56,389 bases of DNA from Chara braunii (GCA_003427395.1 BFEA01000014.1:2969286-3025674), one strand, 5' to 3'. Shown: positions 1 through 9,784, numbered from the stretch's first letter. The notes: generated from the sequence alone by a model not told the origin. Numbers and translations: made by a program.

Positions 1-38
1 AGTTAAAAAAAAAAAAAAAAAAAAAAAAAGTAAAACAA
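1..38. repeat. Poly(A) run at window edge
   Basis: A run of 24 A at 6-29 opens the window, followed by A-rich sequence. It is probably the tail of a retroelement lying mostly to the left, or a simple repeat. Nothing more can be said. Confidence 0.6.
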
Positions 39-890
39 ACGAGGCAATTGCCTCGTGAAAGAAAGAACAGTCTTTTTGGACTGTGTGGGAGCACGAAGGC
101 TCCCACTTCAGTTTTGAGAAAAACAACTGTGGCCACGAGATCTCAGATCTCGTGGCCCACAGCGCGCGCGTGGAGATGAGACTGAGGGAGTAGAGGAGAG
201 GAAGTGAGAGAGAGAAACGGGTTAGTTCGGAGGAGGAGGTCCTACTCCTCCCAACCTGCCAACTGGCTTCACCGTTTTCAGGGGAAGGCAGCAGAGGAAA
301 GGAAGGGGGTTGTTGCATACAACAACATGCACCTGGCCAAGGTAAAAGCCAGGTGCAATAGAAATTAGAAAATTAGTTTTTTTCTTTTCTTTTTCTTTAC
401 TTAGTGAAAGGACACTTGTCCTCACGTGGTGCTACCTCTGGCAGAAGCTTCCAGAGGTAACTGTCAGACTCCCGTTTTTGTTGGGAGCCTGAAAATTTAA
501 AGGTCACTAAGGAAAAGGCTAGATGCAGTCTTTTTCCTGATGTACCTGCCCTGGAAAAAGGGTCCAGATGCATCAAACTGAAAAGGGTTGTATCTTTTCA
601 ACCCTTTATCAGAAAAAGAAAAGAAAACAGATTTGGAAATGGCAGGAGCCCAGCTATCTCGCCCGATTCCGAGATAGCTGGGAAAAAGAAAAAGAAAAAG
701 AAAATAGGGCAGTTAAAGAAACTGCCCCACACTAAAGATGTGGCTGTGGTGCGGCCACAGTCAGCCCTGAATCTTGGCAGATCAAGGGCTCATAGTGAGC
801 CCGTGATTTTGCTTGGGGGTTGGAGTGACGTCCAACCCTCCTCAACCAATATAAAAAAGGCAGCTGCCACACAATTGCACTCGTGCTGCC
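39..890. repeat. Serial array of about 17 unrelated perfect or near-perfect hairpins
   Basis: Short inverted repeats follow one another, each with its own stem sequence. Arms: 39-56 (18-bp palindrome ACGAGGCAATTGCCTCGT); 67-72/79-84; 85-92/99-106; 127-143/145-162 (17 bp, one bulge, 1-nt loop); 232-238/245-251; 309-315/320-326; 328-337/348-357 (10 bp); 409-414/417-422; 433-441/451-459 (9 bp); 465-473/483-491 (one mismatch); 522-537/553-574 (two stem segments); 582-590/599-607 (9 bp); 649-661/670-682 (13 bp); 707-714/720-727; 742-749/755-762; 786-792/796-802; 817-824/831-838; 859-864/885-890. Loops are mostly 3-10 nt. The spacers are purine- or pyrimidine-rich and carry no convincing ORF. Stem sequences are unrelated, so this is not a duplicated unit. 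Function is unknown; a multi-hairpin RNA or repeated local inverted duplication are both possible. Confidence 0.85.
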
Positions 891-1154
891 AGTGTGTGAC
901 GAGCAAACTTGAGTGTTGGCTGCTGGAGCTGCTCCCTGAGGCAACGTGAGGAGAGGCTGGAGGGCTGCAGAGGAGCGCAAGGAGGAGGACTGGGCAGCCA
1001 TAGCCAAGGCAGGGAGCACTCTGCTCCCCTCACCTCTGGCTGGTGCTGGTCCTAAGGGAAAGACCCAGTTGTACTGCGGAACTGCGGCAGTGCGGCGCTG
1101 TGGGAATTGGGCCTGGAGCCCAAAATTTTACTAATTTTGGCTTGCAATTTCTCC

Positions 1155-1510
1155 ACTGTAGTGGGGAAGTGCTGCCGAAATTTTCTTGCGGCGGCACGTG
1201 CTTTTATTGTGATAGTACGGAAGTGCAACCGAAATTCAGTTGCGACGGCACATGCTTTTACTGCGGTGGTACTGAAGTGCTGCCGAAATTCTGTTGTGGC
1301 GACACGGGTTTTTTCAGCGGTGGTGCGAAAGCGCTGCCGAATTTTCGCGGCGGCGGTTCTGTTTTTTTCAGAGGTGGTGCGGAAGCGCTACCGGGTTTTC
1401 GGGGCGGCGGTTCTGGTTTTTCAGCGGTGGTGCGAAAGCACTGCGGGGTTTTTACGGCGGCACCTCCGGTTTTTACGGCGGTAGTGTGGGAGCGCTGCTG
1501 GAATTTTTTT
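1155..1510 (+). repeat. 54-bp tandem repeat, about 7 diverged units
   Basis: The motif GAAGTGCTGCCGAAATT and its variants recur at about 1166, 1220, 1274, 1327, 1382, 1434 and 1487, giving a 52-55 bp period. Because 54 is a multiple of three, more than one frame stays open. One plus-strand frame (1043-1639) reads as an 18-residue repeat with core TEVLPKFSCGGTCFYCGG, and another (1107-1484) as a basic, Ala/Val/Arg-rich repeat. G+C rises and A-tracts disappear relative to the flanks. Coding is possible, but a minisatellite is the simpler reading because no domain is recognisable. Confidence 0.8.
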
Positions 1511-1639
1511 TACGGCGTCAGTTTCATATTCTTGCAAGTGACGGCGCTACTTTACGACAGTAACGGCAGTATCAGTGCACTAGGTGGAGGAGGGAGGTTG
1601 ACGCAGAAGGGGTGCGTCAAAGCGGTGTTTCCATTTTGA

Positions 1640-3038
1640 AGTGACGTGAGGGTGACACCGCGGAGACACCATACTTTGGACGCAAGTGGCGGTAACTAGA
1701 AAACGCTCACTGGATTAGTGGAAAGTGATTGAGTGCTGAGAGGGTGCTCTGGGAGGCGTCGTCACAAGGGAGTGGTGTCGATCACTTTGGTGACGACTGG
1801 GTACGACAACCTTCTCGTCAGGAGAGCGTAAAATTTATACGGTCTTCTTGGGTGTACCGTTAAAACTTCACTCAAGGTCAGTTAAATTGACTCAGTTCCC
1901 TTCACACCTGAGTGAACCCACTTGCTTTGACCTGTTTCACTGAATGTTCATTGGAAAAGGGAATAGGATGTGTGTTCTTGCGTGTTTGACTGGGGGTCTG
2001 ACAATGGTAAAGGAATGCATGGTGGTCTGTGTGTCGTTGGGTTTTGACTGCAGGTACGGCAAATGGATTGAAATGGATGAGGGTAATGACGGTGAAAGAA
2101 TGGTTGACTTTTCATCTTTGTGTTTGTGTTCTGTGTATAAATAAAAGAAAAAGAAGATGACGAGAAACGAAGCGAGCATAAGGAAGAGAAATTCAACTTG
2201 GTTTAGACTTATTCCTGAGGTTACCCATTCTTTCCCAAATAACCCTCTTTCATCAATGCTTGTCAGTCTGAATGATTCTATCTTTCTACAATTCCTTTTT
2301 CTTCGTCTAAGTTTATTTTGACGCTAGGCGGCAAGACTCCACTTGTCTGCCGTGTAGATGTTTTTTCATTTTTCAAAGAGGCATCTGGGGCGGGGGTTCG
2401 TTGCCTTAGGGTCCGGCCCTGTTATCGACTCCGAGTGGACCGCTTTGCGGCCGATTCGATGGAAACGGTCCGACTTCTGAGATCCGAGTTTTGTACTCGG
2501 ACGAGGAGAAGGAGTATCCCAGACCACCTCTTAGGGTAATGGAAAAGACATCCACACGGAAGAAAATTTATTTCTTGACGCCTTGCGAAAAAAAAAAACT
2601 GCCTTAGCAATACTGTTTAAGTGGTCATCCTAGGTACCACTAATATATGGAGAATTGGCGCCACAAGCAGCCCGACTCATGTTCCACTAGCTGAATGGAG
2701 TACATTTAGATACTCCTGACGAGGTTGGTCGTGCCATAAGAAGCACGGGCCAGAAGGAAGACAAATGTTTTAAGTGATACTTAGTTTTAACTCGATCACA
2801 TTCGACTTCCTTTTTCTTTCAGATGGCTGCGGGATCCATGGTCTTGTTCCTTTTCTACGACCATAATTCGGCGGCCGAAAGGGTTGAAATTCAAAGGCGT
2901 AATGGAGAAAGTGTATAAAGGATAGACCGACTTGTTTATAACCCGTCAGAGCTGTACTCAGAGGAGGACGTTCCGCGGTTTTGGGATGGTAGTGCGCAGA
3001 GACCCCCCTGACGGCTTATTTTCAGGAGACCGACCGAC
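1640..3038. other. Hairpin-containing stretch without a recognisable gene
   Basis: No supported gene. Hairpins continue at lower density: 1758-1765/1790-1797 (GTCGTCAC/GTGACGAC), 1867-1874/1909-1916 (TTCACTCA/TGAGTGAA) and 2484-2489/2495-2500. A TATA-box-like TATAAATA lies at about 2136. TTGGCGCC at about 2656 resembles the first bases of an LTR primer-binding site, but no LTR pair is visible. Confidence 0.5.
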
Positions 3039-3335
3039 TTGGATGTTATTCACTACGAGTTCGCACCGCCATTGCCCGAACGTCACTTCGTTAATATGAA
3101 CTTGGTGATATTGCAGCCATACGAACTCAATCCACGGGTGGACGAGATCGCGGAAATAAGGTTGACGTTCGTTCGTTATGTGCTTTGGCTAAATGAGCGA
3201 CAAGGCTCATTCTTTGGCATATACTACGCAGAGCGGATACGTGCCAATAGGTTCGCTATTATAGGAGCCGAAGCATTATATGATGATGATTTGGAAGATG
3301 AAGCTGAAGAACTCGATGAGTTCTTACGCGACTAA
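3039..3335 (+). CDS. Unidentified 98-residue protein with acidic C-terminus
   Basis: The family is not recognised. The ORF runs from ATG at 3039 to TAA at 3333-3335 and ends in a strongly acidic tail (DDDLEDEAEELDEF). The middle is hydrophobic and aromatic (RYVLWLNERQGSFFGIYYAE). Its last 30 codons lie inside a 723-bp segment duplicated at 22841-23563, where the same tail is kept, with a synonymous-looking change in the hairpin that codes for ELDEF or ELNEF. There is no signal peptide or zinc motif. It could be an exon of a larger gene or a fragment of an unknown mobile element. Confidence 0.35.
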   Translation: MDVIHYEFAPPLPERHFVNMNLVILQPYELNPRVDEIAEIRLTFVRYVLWLNERQGSFFGIYYAERIRANRFAIIGAEALYDDDLEDEAEELDEFLRD

Positions 3336-3967
3336 TTTGGATTCGTTCTGATATGCAGATGTCTGGAGCACGACGAGACCTGACAATCCCGAGGTATCTG
3401 CTGGTTCGTGATACACACGAGGAGGATTTCATCAGGAGTGCGGCGCGACTTTTACGAGTTCGAAATGGATCTCCTATCGACTGGTTCGGCTTCATTGGAC
3501 TGCTTCAAAATGGCGAGGGATTTTTCCCTAATACTCGCACGGATTTCTGAGCCAACACGGCTCGGACTCCCGACGAGCTTTACGGATATACTTTGTATTT
3601 CCACCGCGCGAGTAACCTCCAATGCCTCTCTCTCGTCATCGTGAGTATCAAGATTACCTCGTCCGGTAGGCGTTTCGGCGTCGTTCGGATCCGGGACACG
3701 GAGACTCGACACCTGTTTGGACTTAGTCGACCTCTCTGAGTTATTGTTTGGAGACTAGCCTCTCGGATGACCTCTTTCTATAATACTCGGATTGTTAGAG
3801 TCATGCGATGTGGACGAAGGTCTACTTTGATTTTCAACGACGACGAACTGGCACGTTTGGATTTATTGGAGGCACAGGTGCGCGGCGGGCGAGAGATTTA
3901 CCAAGGTTAAACATCGTCTTCTGAAATCTTACTCAGATTTCAGAAAACACTTTGCATGGACTCAGTC
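3245..3967 (+). repeat. 723-bp segment duplicated (inverted) inside LINE Lc
   Basis: The sequence from CAATAGGTTCGC to GGACTCAGTC matches 22841-23563 in reverse complement. Both copies are exactly 723 bp, so there is no net length change, and I saw only scattered substitutions. It covers the acidic 3' end of the ORF at 3039, hairpins such as TGAAATCT-tactc-AGATTTCA near 3922, and a second reading frame at 3353-3550. The left copy does not look like the direct parent of the right one, because it has a TGA where the right copy keeps an Arg codon. Confidence 0.9.
3353..3550 (+). pseudogene. Unidentified ORF, truncated by TGA
   Basis: The frame beginning MQMSGARRDLTIPRYLLVRD stops at TGA 3548-3550. 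In the 22841-23563 copy the same codon is CGA and the frame continues to 102 residues. ATATGCAG immediately precedes the ATG and looks like a 3' splice site, so this may be an internal exon rather than a separate ORF. No family is recognised. Confidence 0.35.
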
Positions 3968-3975
3968 CCGTTGAG

Positions 3976-4027
3976 GAAACCATATAACTTATGGTTTCAC
4001 GAGGTAATCTAAAAAAAAAAAAAAAAA
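3976..4027. repeat. 8-bp hairpin followed by poly(A)
   Basis: GAAACCAT (3976-3983) pairs with ATGGTTTC (3991-3998). About 12 nt later comes a run of roughly 17 A. This could be an A-tail that ends a retrotransposed transcript covering part of the preceding region. Confidence 0.5.
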
Positions 4028-5345
4028 CACTTTATGTAGTTAGGACCGCCGGATGGATAGTATTCGGATTACCCCGATGATTTCACTATCATGCTTATGC
4101 ATTGAGGGGTAATCGTTTGCAAAAAAATAAGCTGGATAGAATGAAAAACGAACGTCTGAAAAGGTGGTTAAGCAAAGCAGTGGAAGATGAAATATTTCTA
4201 CGTTGCGTAACTTGGCATTAGAGATTGATACTCCATCATTCGTGGAACAGAAAGAGTAATTATTGTATAGGAGGGCAAAGCAACCAACAAGGTTGTTACT
4301 CGCTCCTCCAAAATAATTGAATATGGTACGGAAGCGCGGTCGAACCGGAAGTTGAAACATCGACCAGAAACCAGATCACTTCTTGATCTGCATGGTGCCA
4401 GTGATATTTATTTACAGAAGCTATTCATGACAAGTTTCAGTAGTCATGATAAGAAAATCATTCTTAGTTTATTTCTTTAAATTAATAATCTTGGAACGAC
4501 AATATAAAAGTTCTTTCAGTCATACAGGTTGAAAAAGAGACACTTTGGCAGACCAGCTCATCAAGTCAACGATTTGGATTTTGTGATTTTGTTTTAAGTA
4601 TGGGGATTTTTGTTGTTTGATTGCTAGGGACTAAGGATCGTTTTCACGTTTGGTTGAGAATGTCCTAGTCGACCGGTGTACGCTTCGTACTAGGGAGATC
4701 AGCGCCCCAAGGAACGAACGACGCTCGGGTTCATTCGGCGTTTAGCCAAACAATTCCTATACTGCAGCGAGACGAGCAAACGCCCTCGACTAATCTACCT
4801 CTGCGATTGCATTTAAAAAGTCTTCGCACGTGGATCAGTAGCTCGGTAGGGATACGCCCTAAGGGTGGTGACAGCCCCTTAGGGAAGCAAGCTTATGCCC
4901 CGCGGGAACCTGTCCTGTCGTAGGGGACCGTGGGATGTATAGTTGGCGCACCCGGCTAGAGCGGCGAAGGAGCGAAGCAACCGCGTCTGTCTCAGCGGTT
5001 CACGGAACAGTATGCGTCGTTCCCGAGTTGTCTCTAAAAGATATGTTTTTAGGTAAACTCCTGCGTGACATGGCCGGGAGGGCCCTCGTTTTCACGCGAG
5101 GGCCGATGCGCGCGACAACGGCTGCCCTGCAACACCATGGTGCCACAACATTGGACTCATTGGATTGGCATAGGGGCCCTTCATCAGTCTTGGGCCTTGA
5201 TAACACACAAACGGTATTGAGAGACAGTGCATACAGTAGTCAAAACAGGCATACGTGTTTACGACTTACAAGGGCACTTAGAGCTAGAGTATACACGAGG
5301 TGCACATAAGTTTGGTGCAGTTTGACTATTTTCACTCAAACACTA
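4028..5345. other. Non-coding, hairpin-containing stretch
   Basis: No gene is recognised. Inverted repeats include GATTACCCC/GGGGTAATC (about 4064-4113), CAGATCA-cttct-TGATCTG (about 4370), TCATGAC/GTCATGA (about 4425-4448), CCTAAGGG/CCCCTTAGG (about 4858-4883) and GGCCCTCG-ttttcacg-CGAGGGCC (about 5081-5104). Codon-like open frames at 4935-5309 show no domain. Confidence 0.4.
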
Positions 5346-5355
5346 AAAATGTACA

Positions 5356-5409
5356 GGGACGCTGGACCCGGTTTCCAGCAGGTGATGCTCCCCACCAATA
5401 GACGGAGCC
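5356..5409 (+). repeat. LINE-tail module, truncated copy
   Basis: It starts GGGACGCTGGACCCGG and has CTCCCCACCAATAGACGGAGCC. The 3' hairpin and A-tail are missing, and a poly(T) run follows at about 5441-5482. Confidence 0.85.
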
Positions 5410-5439
5410 TTCAAAACTGGGGCCTGCTTATGGAGGATG

Positions 5440-5440
<1 letters not shown>

Positions 5441-5483
<43 letters not shown>

Positions 5484-5594
5484 NAAGGCCAGCTGCACTG
5501 CNCCCACAGCCGTTCACCATGTCAAGCCGTCCAATCTTCTTCCGGATACAGTTTACCATGCATATGAAAGTGTCTTTTCAACCAACTACTCTGA

Positions 5595-5654
<60 letters not shown>
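5441..5654. repeat. Poly(T) and (CT)n microsatellite
   Basis: Poly(T) occupies about 5441-5482 with undetermined bases at 5484 and 5502. A (CT)n tract of about 28 units lies at 5599-5654. Confidence 0.9.
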
Positions 5655-5657
<3 letters not shown>

Positions 5658-5936
5658 CAACACACACATCACGCAAAGCTGGCTGTAAAACACCTTGTGT
5701 CACAAGGAAAATCATAATGCTGAGTGGGATGAACGCCTCCCTCTCACTCTTGACCTCCCTGGCGTGGGCAATCTGCTGTCCGCAATCCCCCCCTACCTGC
5801 CTATGCAACAAGAGCCGTTTCTTAGCCTTCTGCACACCTTCCCTGCTGAGTGGAGTCAAGTCCGGAGTGCTCATCGAAGAGAGAATGTCGCAAGCCAATC
5901 CTACCTCTTTAAGCAGACCTCCAGGCCGTGAAGTTC

Positions 5937-5967
<31 letters not shown>

Positions 5968-6170
5968 AGAAGGGATTGGATGCGAAAGAAGACCATTGTG
6001 CCAGCAGCTGCTGTTTTTTGCCCACAAGGAGGAGACCCAGGTCCCAAAGGATGTGCTGACCTGTGGGGGAGTGGAAGGCTGCATCTCACCACTGGCATAT
6101 TTGGGTGGCCATTGGACACGCCAGCAGTCAGTGTTGGCCCGGCTGGCGGCGTTGCCGTACCACAGTAGGA
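5655..6170. other. Unassigned sequence with poly(A)
   Basis: No gene is supported. A run of about 27 A lies at 5939-5965. The open frames here are short and show no known motif. Confidence 0.5.
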
Positions 6171-6174
6171 GCAG

Positions 6175-6480
6175 ATGGGACCAATAGCCCTTTCTGCTCT
6201 AGGTTCGTTCTAGATACAAGCCAGTCGGGGGTGGGGAGACATCGATGCAGAATCTGCCATTGCAGGGGTCTGAGGTTCATTGGCATGAGTCGCATGACCA
6301 TCATGATGACGTATTTGGACCATGACAGATTTTGCAGCAGTTGTGCATCGAGCGATGAATCCCATTCCCATCTATGGGTCACTATGTGGTTGATGGGTAG
6401 GTGCGGGCGTGGGCTCGATAGCCCCTTTTGACCGTGTACTCCCATCAGCTCATGGGTTTGTGGCTTTTCCATTCCCATTC
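6175..6480 (-). pseudogene. LINE La fragment: ORF2 C-terminal region
   Basis: The minus strand encodes LRPLQWQILHRCLPTPDWLV, which matches the segment before the zf-RVT zinc finger in the other LINEs of this window (LQWQIAHRCLPTNDWL). The finger itself and the rest of the LINE are absent. It is a small inactive relic. Confidence 0.75.
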
Positions 6481-6792
6481 GTCTGGATCAAATGGCAACC
6501 TTGCGACCGGCGTGCTTGGCTCGTACACGTAGTAGCCTTTGTCAGTGTCCCCCACTACCCTTGCTTGCATCATCCCTCCTCACTTCTCGGTGGATCCAGC
6601 TCATCGTTCCTGGTCAGTTTAGAAAACCTAGCCCCCGACAGCTGAGGCTCATAGGCCTCCAGTGTGCACTAGCCTTCCTCATTTTTGTGTACTCTGTATA
6701 TGACAGGCGGCTGGGGCAGGTCTACTTAGTTGATCATCCAATCGTTTTGCTGGACTGTGGGGCCCGTTTTAAGGGCGAGGTGGTGGTGAACC

Positions 6793-6824
<32 letters not shown>

Positions 6825-7140
6825 GGGCCCAGTGCCTAAGGCTGATATTACCAAACAGATGATTGAGGCCGGGGTCCTCACAGTCTACCCGGAGTAACCG
6901 AACCCAGCTTGCTGAGAACCGGGCTCAGGGTCCCACCTCTGATGATGCAAACAATTACGATGATGATGAATGCTGATGATTCTACTGCTAATGTTAATTA
7001 GTATAACAGCCCTTCTGGCCTCCTACTCCTAGATCAACTCCTAGCCCCCCTGTATCAGGACATTGTAATTCAGAGACAATACCAGCCTAACCGATATCTC
7101 CCATAGCTGCTCCGTTCTCACCACAAGCTAGCAAAAGGAT
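6481..7140. other. Unassigned sequence with poly(T)
   Basis: No gene is seen. A poly(T) run of about 27 lies at 6791-6817. The sequence around 6958-7000 is rich in GATGAT. Confidence 0.5.
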
Positions 7141-7150
7141 TGGATTAATG

Positions 7151-7243
7151 GCCTGAATCTGGATGTGTTTTATGCAGAGATGCAGCAATTTGAAAGCAGA
7201 TCAGTCGCCGTTTCCGTACCTCTTGACAAACCCATCCAGATTC
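7151..7243. repeat. Inverted repeat with CTGAATCTGGATG arms
   Basis: CCTGAATCTGGATG (about 7151) pairs with CATCCAGATTCAGG (about 7226-7240) across about 60 nt. The same arm motif reappears in the larger hairpin at 7509-7640, so the two belong to one foldback family. Confidence 0.7.
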
Positions 7244-7508
7244 AGGCAATAAATCCAAATTGAATCCTCTCTGCCAGTGGGACTGCGCCCCAGGTGATGC
7301 CCCACCCCCCCCCTTCTCCCCGACCAATGGATTTGCTACATTTTAAAATAGAAGTGCATAGAACATGGATGACAGCTGTTCCTCCATCTCCATCTTTGCT
7401 TACATAGTATATTGTCTCAATCTTTGCTTGCAAACCAGGTGCCAAACCTCCTTCAATTAAATATTTTACCAGAGTGGCCTGGGGCCAAGTCCCAATAGGC
7501 TATAGCAG

Positions 7509-7640
7509 CGTTGAGTTTCCTCAACCCCTGAATCTGGATGTGTTTGTGGAGATGTGCTGTTGAGGAAACTCAACCTGATTTTTGCACATCTCCACAATCA
7601 CTTCCAGATTCAGGCCTTGAGGAAACTCAACACTGCTAGT
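7509..7640. repeat. Long miRNA-precursor-like hairpin (foldback element)
   Basis: The 5' arm runs GTTGAGTTTCCTCAA, CTGAATCTGGA, TTGTGGAGATGTGC. The 3' arm returns in order GCACATCTCCACAA, CCAGATTCAG, TTGAGGAAACTCAAC. The stem is about 45 bp with a few mismatches. The loop holds a third copy of TTGAGGAAACTCAAC, which is itself self-complementary. A MITE-like foldback element or a small-RNA precursor are both plausible. Confidence 0.75.
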
Positions 7641-7750
7641 GGGACTTGGCCCCTGGGCCCACTTGCCCGGCCAGGCCAATATATATATATATCAGATATA
7701 TGTATATTTGCTGGGACATTCCCCTGGCCCTTGCAACCAAGGTGTCCTGT

Positions 7751-8783
7751 TGATGTAGCTCAGTGGTTAGAGCACCGGTTGGAAATGCGCATTGTGGTAT
7801 AAGGTTGCGAGTGCAAAACCCCGCAGCCTTGCGCATGGACACCGGCAGGGCGTTAGATTGACGCACGGCTGGACACACATCCCCTTGGGCTGAGGTATGG
7901 TACTATTACAGACACTGCCTACGCACCACCCAAGGGTAGTCCACAGTGTTGTATCTTGGTTGTGGGTTTCACAGGGTTTGCTTGGGGTGTTGGTCTCGGG
8001 TGTTCTGATGTTCTCCCCAGTCTGGCATATCACACGTTCATCCCATTTCCTGTGGTTGCTCATACGGTAGAGTCTTGGATTACATGTTACAAGGTTATGG
8101 GTTCAAGCTTGGTTCGGTCCTTGGGGAGGGTCCTTCTCCAGCTGGCCCCGTTCTCTCCTCGATACACACACATGATTCACAGAGTACACATAGCTTTCGG
8201 GCATACACACATAGCTTGAGAATTATATATCGCCTACAGGTTACATACACAAGTCTCCAAACATGATACTGTCTACACAGATTCACAGAATATACACACA
8301 AAAAACAGGCTGGGGAGATAGTCACTGGTGGGGTCTAGTGCCTGCAGTAGGTTCAGGTAGGTTGGATAGGGTGCCATTGGGTGCGGTTCCCACTGACATT
8401 CGGATAGAACTGTCTGGTGGCTATATATATATGGGGCCTGTTGTTCGTTGTCTGAGCCTGAAGTCCGAAGTTCCCGTTCCACAAGGTTCTTCTGATTCCG
8501 CTTCCACCAGGGCTGGGCAATCTATCAGCCCTGGTGCCTATCACTGCCGTTCGGTCCAAGTTGCCTCAGGCTGCCCGTTGGTAGGGCAATGGCCCTGAGT
8601 GCTGGTCACACTGAGGTAGAATAGTGGGATAGGGGTTGCGCTAGGAGTATTGATGTGAGGATGGGTTGGGAGGTGGTCTCATATTCCAGGACACCCGCGG
8701 CTCACAGTTCCAGGTGATCACTGTGCACACACTGACTGGCCTCTACAACACCCTGGACTTTTAGGGGGAAAAAAAAAAAAAAA
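7751..8783 (+). mobile_element. tRNA-headed, A-tailed retroelement T (copy Ta)
   Basis: The element opens with a tRNA-like head: box A-like TAGCTCAGTGGTTAGAGCA (7756-7774) and box B-like GGTTGCGAGTGCAAAACC (7803-7820). A second tRNA-like pair, TTGCTCATACGGTAGAG and GGTTATGGGTTCAAGCTT, lies at about 8056-8110. The 3' end is CTACAACACCCTGGACTTTT, then GGGG and 15 A (8769-8783). There is no long ORF. Related copies are 9893-11275 (minus), 11600-12372 (plus, 3' half), 31225-31480 (minus fragment) and 49107-50205 (minus). It is probably a long SINE-like element transcribed by Pol III and mobilised by a LINE; about 1 kb is long for a SINE. Confidence 0.7.
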
Positions 8784-8807
8784 GGTGAGCTGGGCCGTCC
8801 GGTTGGT

Positions 8808-8925
8808 AGCCCAGATAATTTATATTATTATTACTATTTTTATATTATTAGCATTATTATTATTATTGTTATTATTATTTTAGTACTATTATTATTATCA
8901 TTATGATTATATTAATTTATATACC
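8808..8925. repeat. ATT-rich microsatellite after a CGGTTGGTAGCCCAG motif
   Basis: TCCGGTTGGTAGCCCAG followed by interrupted (ATT)n recurs at about 9694-9725 as GGGTTGGTAGCCCAG then ATTATTATT. This is probably the tail of another short retroelement that ends in ATT repeats. Confidence 0.6.
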
Positions 8926-9784
8926 ATGTGTATTTGGCATTATTTCCTGGGACATTCCCCTGGGGCCTGGACCCATTAGCCAAGTATTCTACCACTTCGT
9001 TCAGGATTTCGATCACGTGTGGCCTCGAGTGACACAGTACGGCCGTCGAATAGATAGGATCTCGAATAGATAGGATCTCGACGGCCCGGTAGTTTCCGAG
9101 CGGGGACTGTAAGGATGCCCACCTCCGTCCAATGAGATGCGTAGGGAAAAAAAACAAAACAAAGTTGGACTAACTTGGACACGATAACTCGTGGCTTTGC
9201 GTGGGTGGGAAGTCTGGATTTTATGGGCTCTAAAGGTGGGGGGGGTGATTTCCAGACTTCGTTTTTTTTTTGTTTTGGCTCTGAGAAATAGAACTTGAAA
9301 TGTGAAATTCCGATATCGTGGTGGATCTGACAGGAACGCTTCCGCGTCTGTCGGATGGCCTGTTAGAGGCATCATGAGATACATGGGGATGAATTTATCC
9401 CTATAGCCATTACTTGTTCATCCTCGTGGCTGTGTTCGTGGACACATTTTATTGCCACGGTACATCACTATGAAGACCTACTTGAAAGAGATCGTACCAA
9501 CCCATGAATTCGGGTGCACAGCTGTTATTCATAGTTTTATGTGCTATTTGAATTCATTTTCAATCAAAAAAAGATCCATTCATGCAAATAAAAAATCACT
9601 TTGTATTTTCCAAAAAACCATAAAATTGTGTCACACATCGTAGAAGTATTCTTTCGCTAGTGGGTCCAGGCCCCTGGCCCTTGCAACCAGGGTGCCCGGG
9701 TTGGTAGCCCAGTTATTATTATTACTGTTATGATTACTGTTCTTTTTTTTTTGTTTCTTTTTTTTGTTTTGCCAGAAACATCTG
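8926..9784. other. Unassigned sequence with small duplications
   Basis: The unit TAGATAGGATCTCGA is tandemly doubled at about 9049-9081. GAAGTCTGG (about 9209) and CCAGACTTC (about 9252) form a 9-bp inverted repeat. No gene is supported. Confidence 0.5.

Noticed and set aside
39-890. CRISPR array or phage-type terminator cluster.
   Set aside because: Stem sequences are all different, there is no repeat-spacer pattern, and the context is eukaryotic.
2655-2662. LTR retrotransposon with TTGGCGCC primer-binding site.
   Set aside because: Only the first bases fit, no LTR pair, polypurine tract or gag-pol was found in 1-5345.
4800-4930. tRNA or rRNA fragment (GATCAGTAGCTCGGTAGG and following G/C-rich sequence).
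   Set aside because: Box A similarity is short, no box B at a suitable distance and no match to known rRNA helices could be made.
7751-7824. Functional tRNA gene.
   Set aside because: Box A and B are recognisable, but the acceptor stem and a paired anticodon arm are absent and the sequence continues into an A-tailed repeat.
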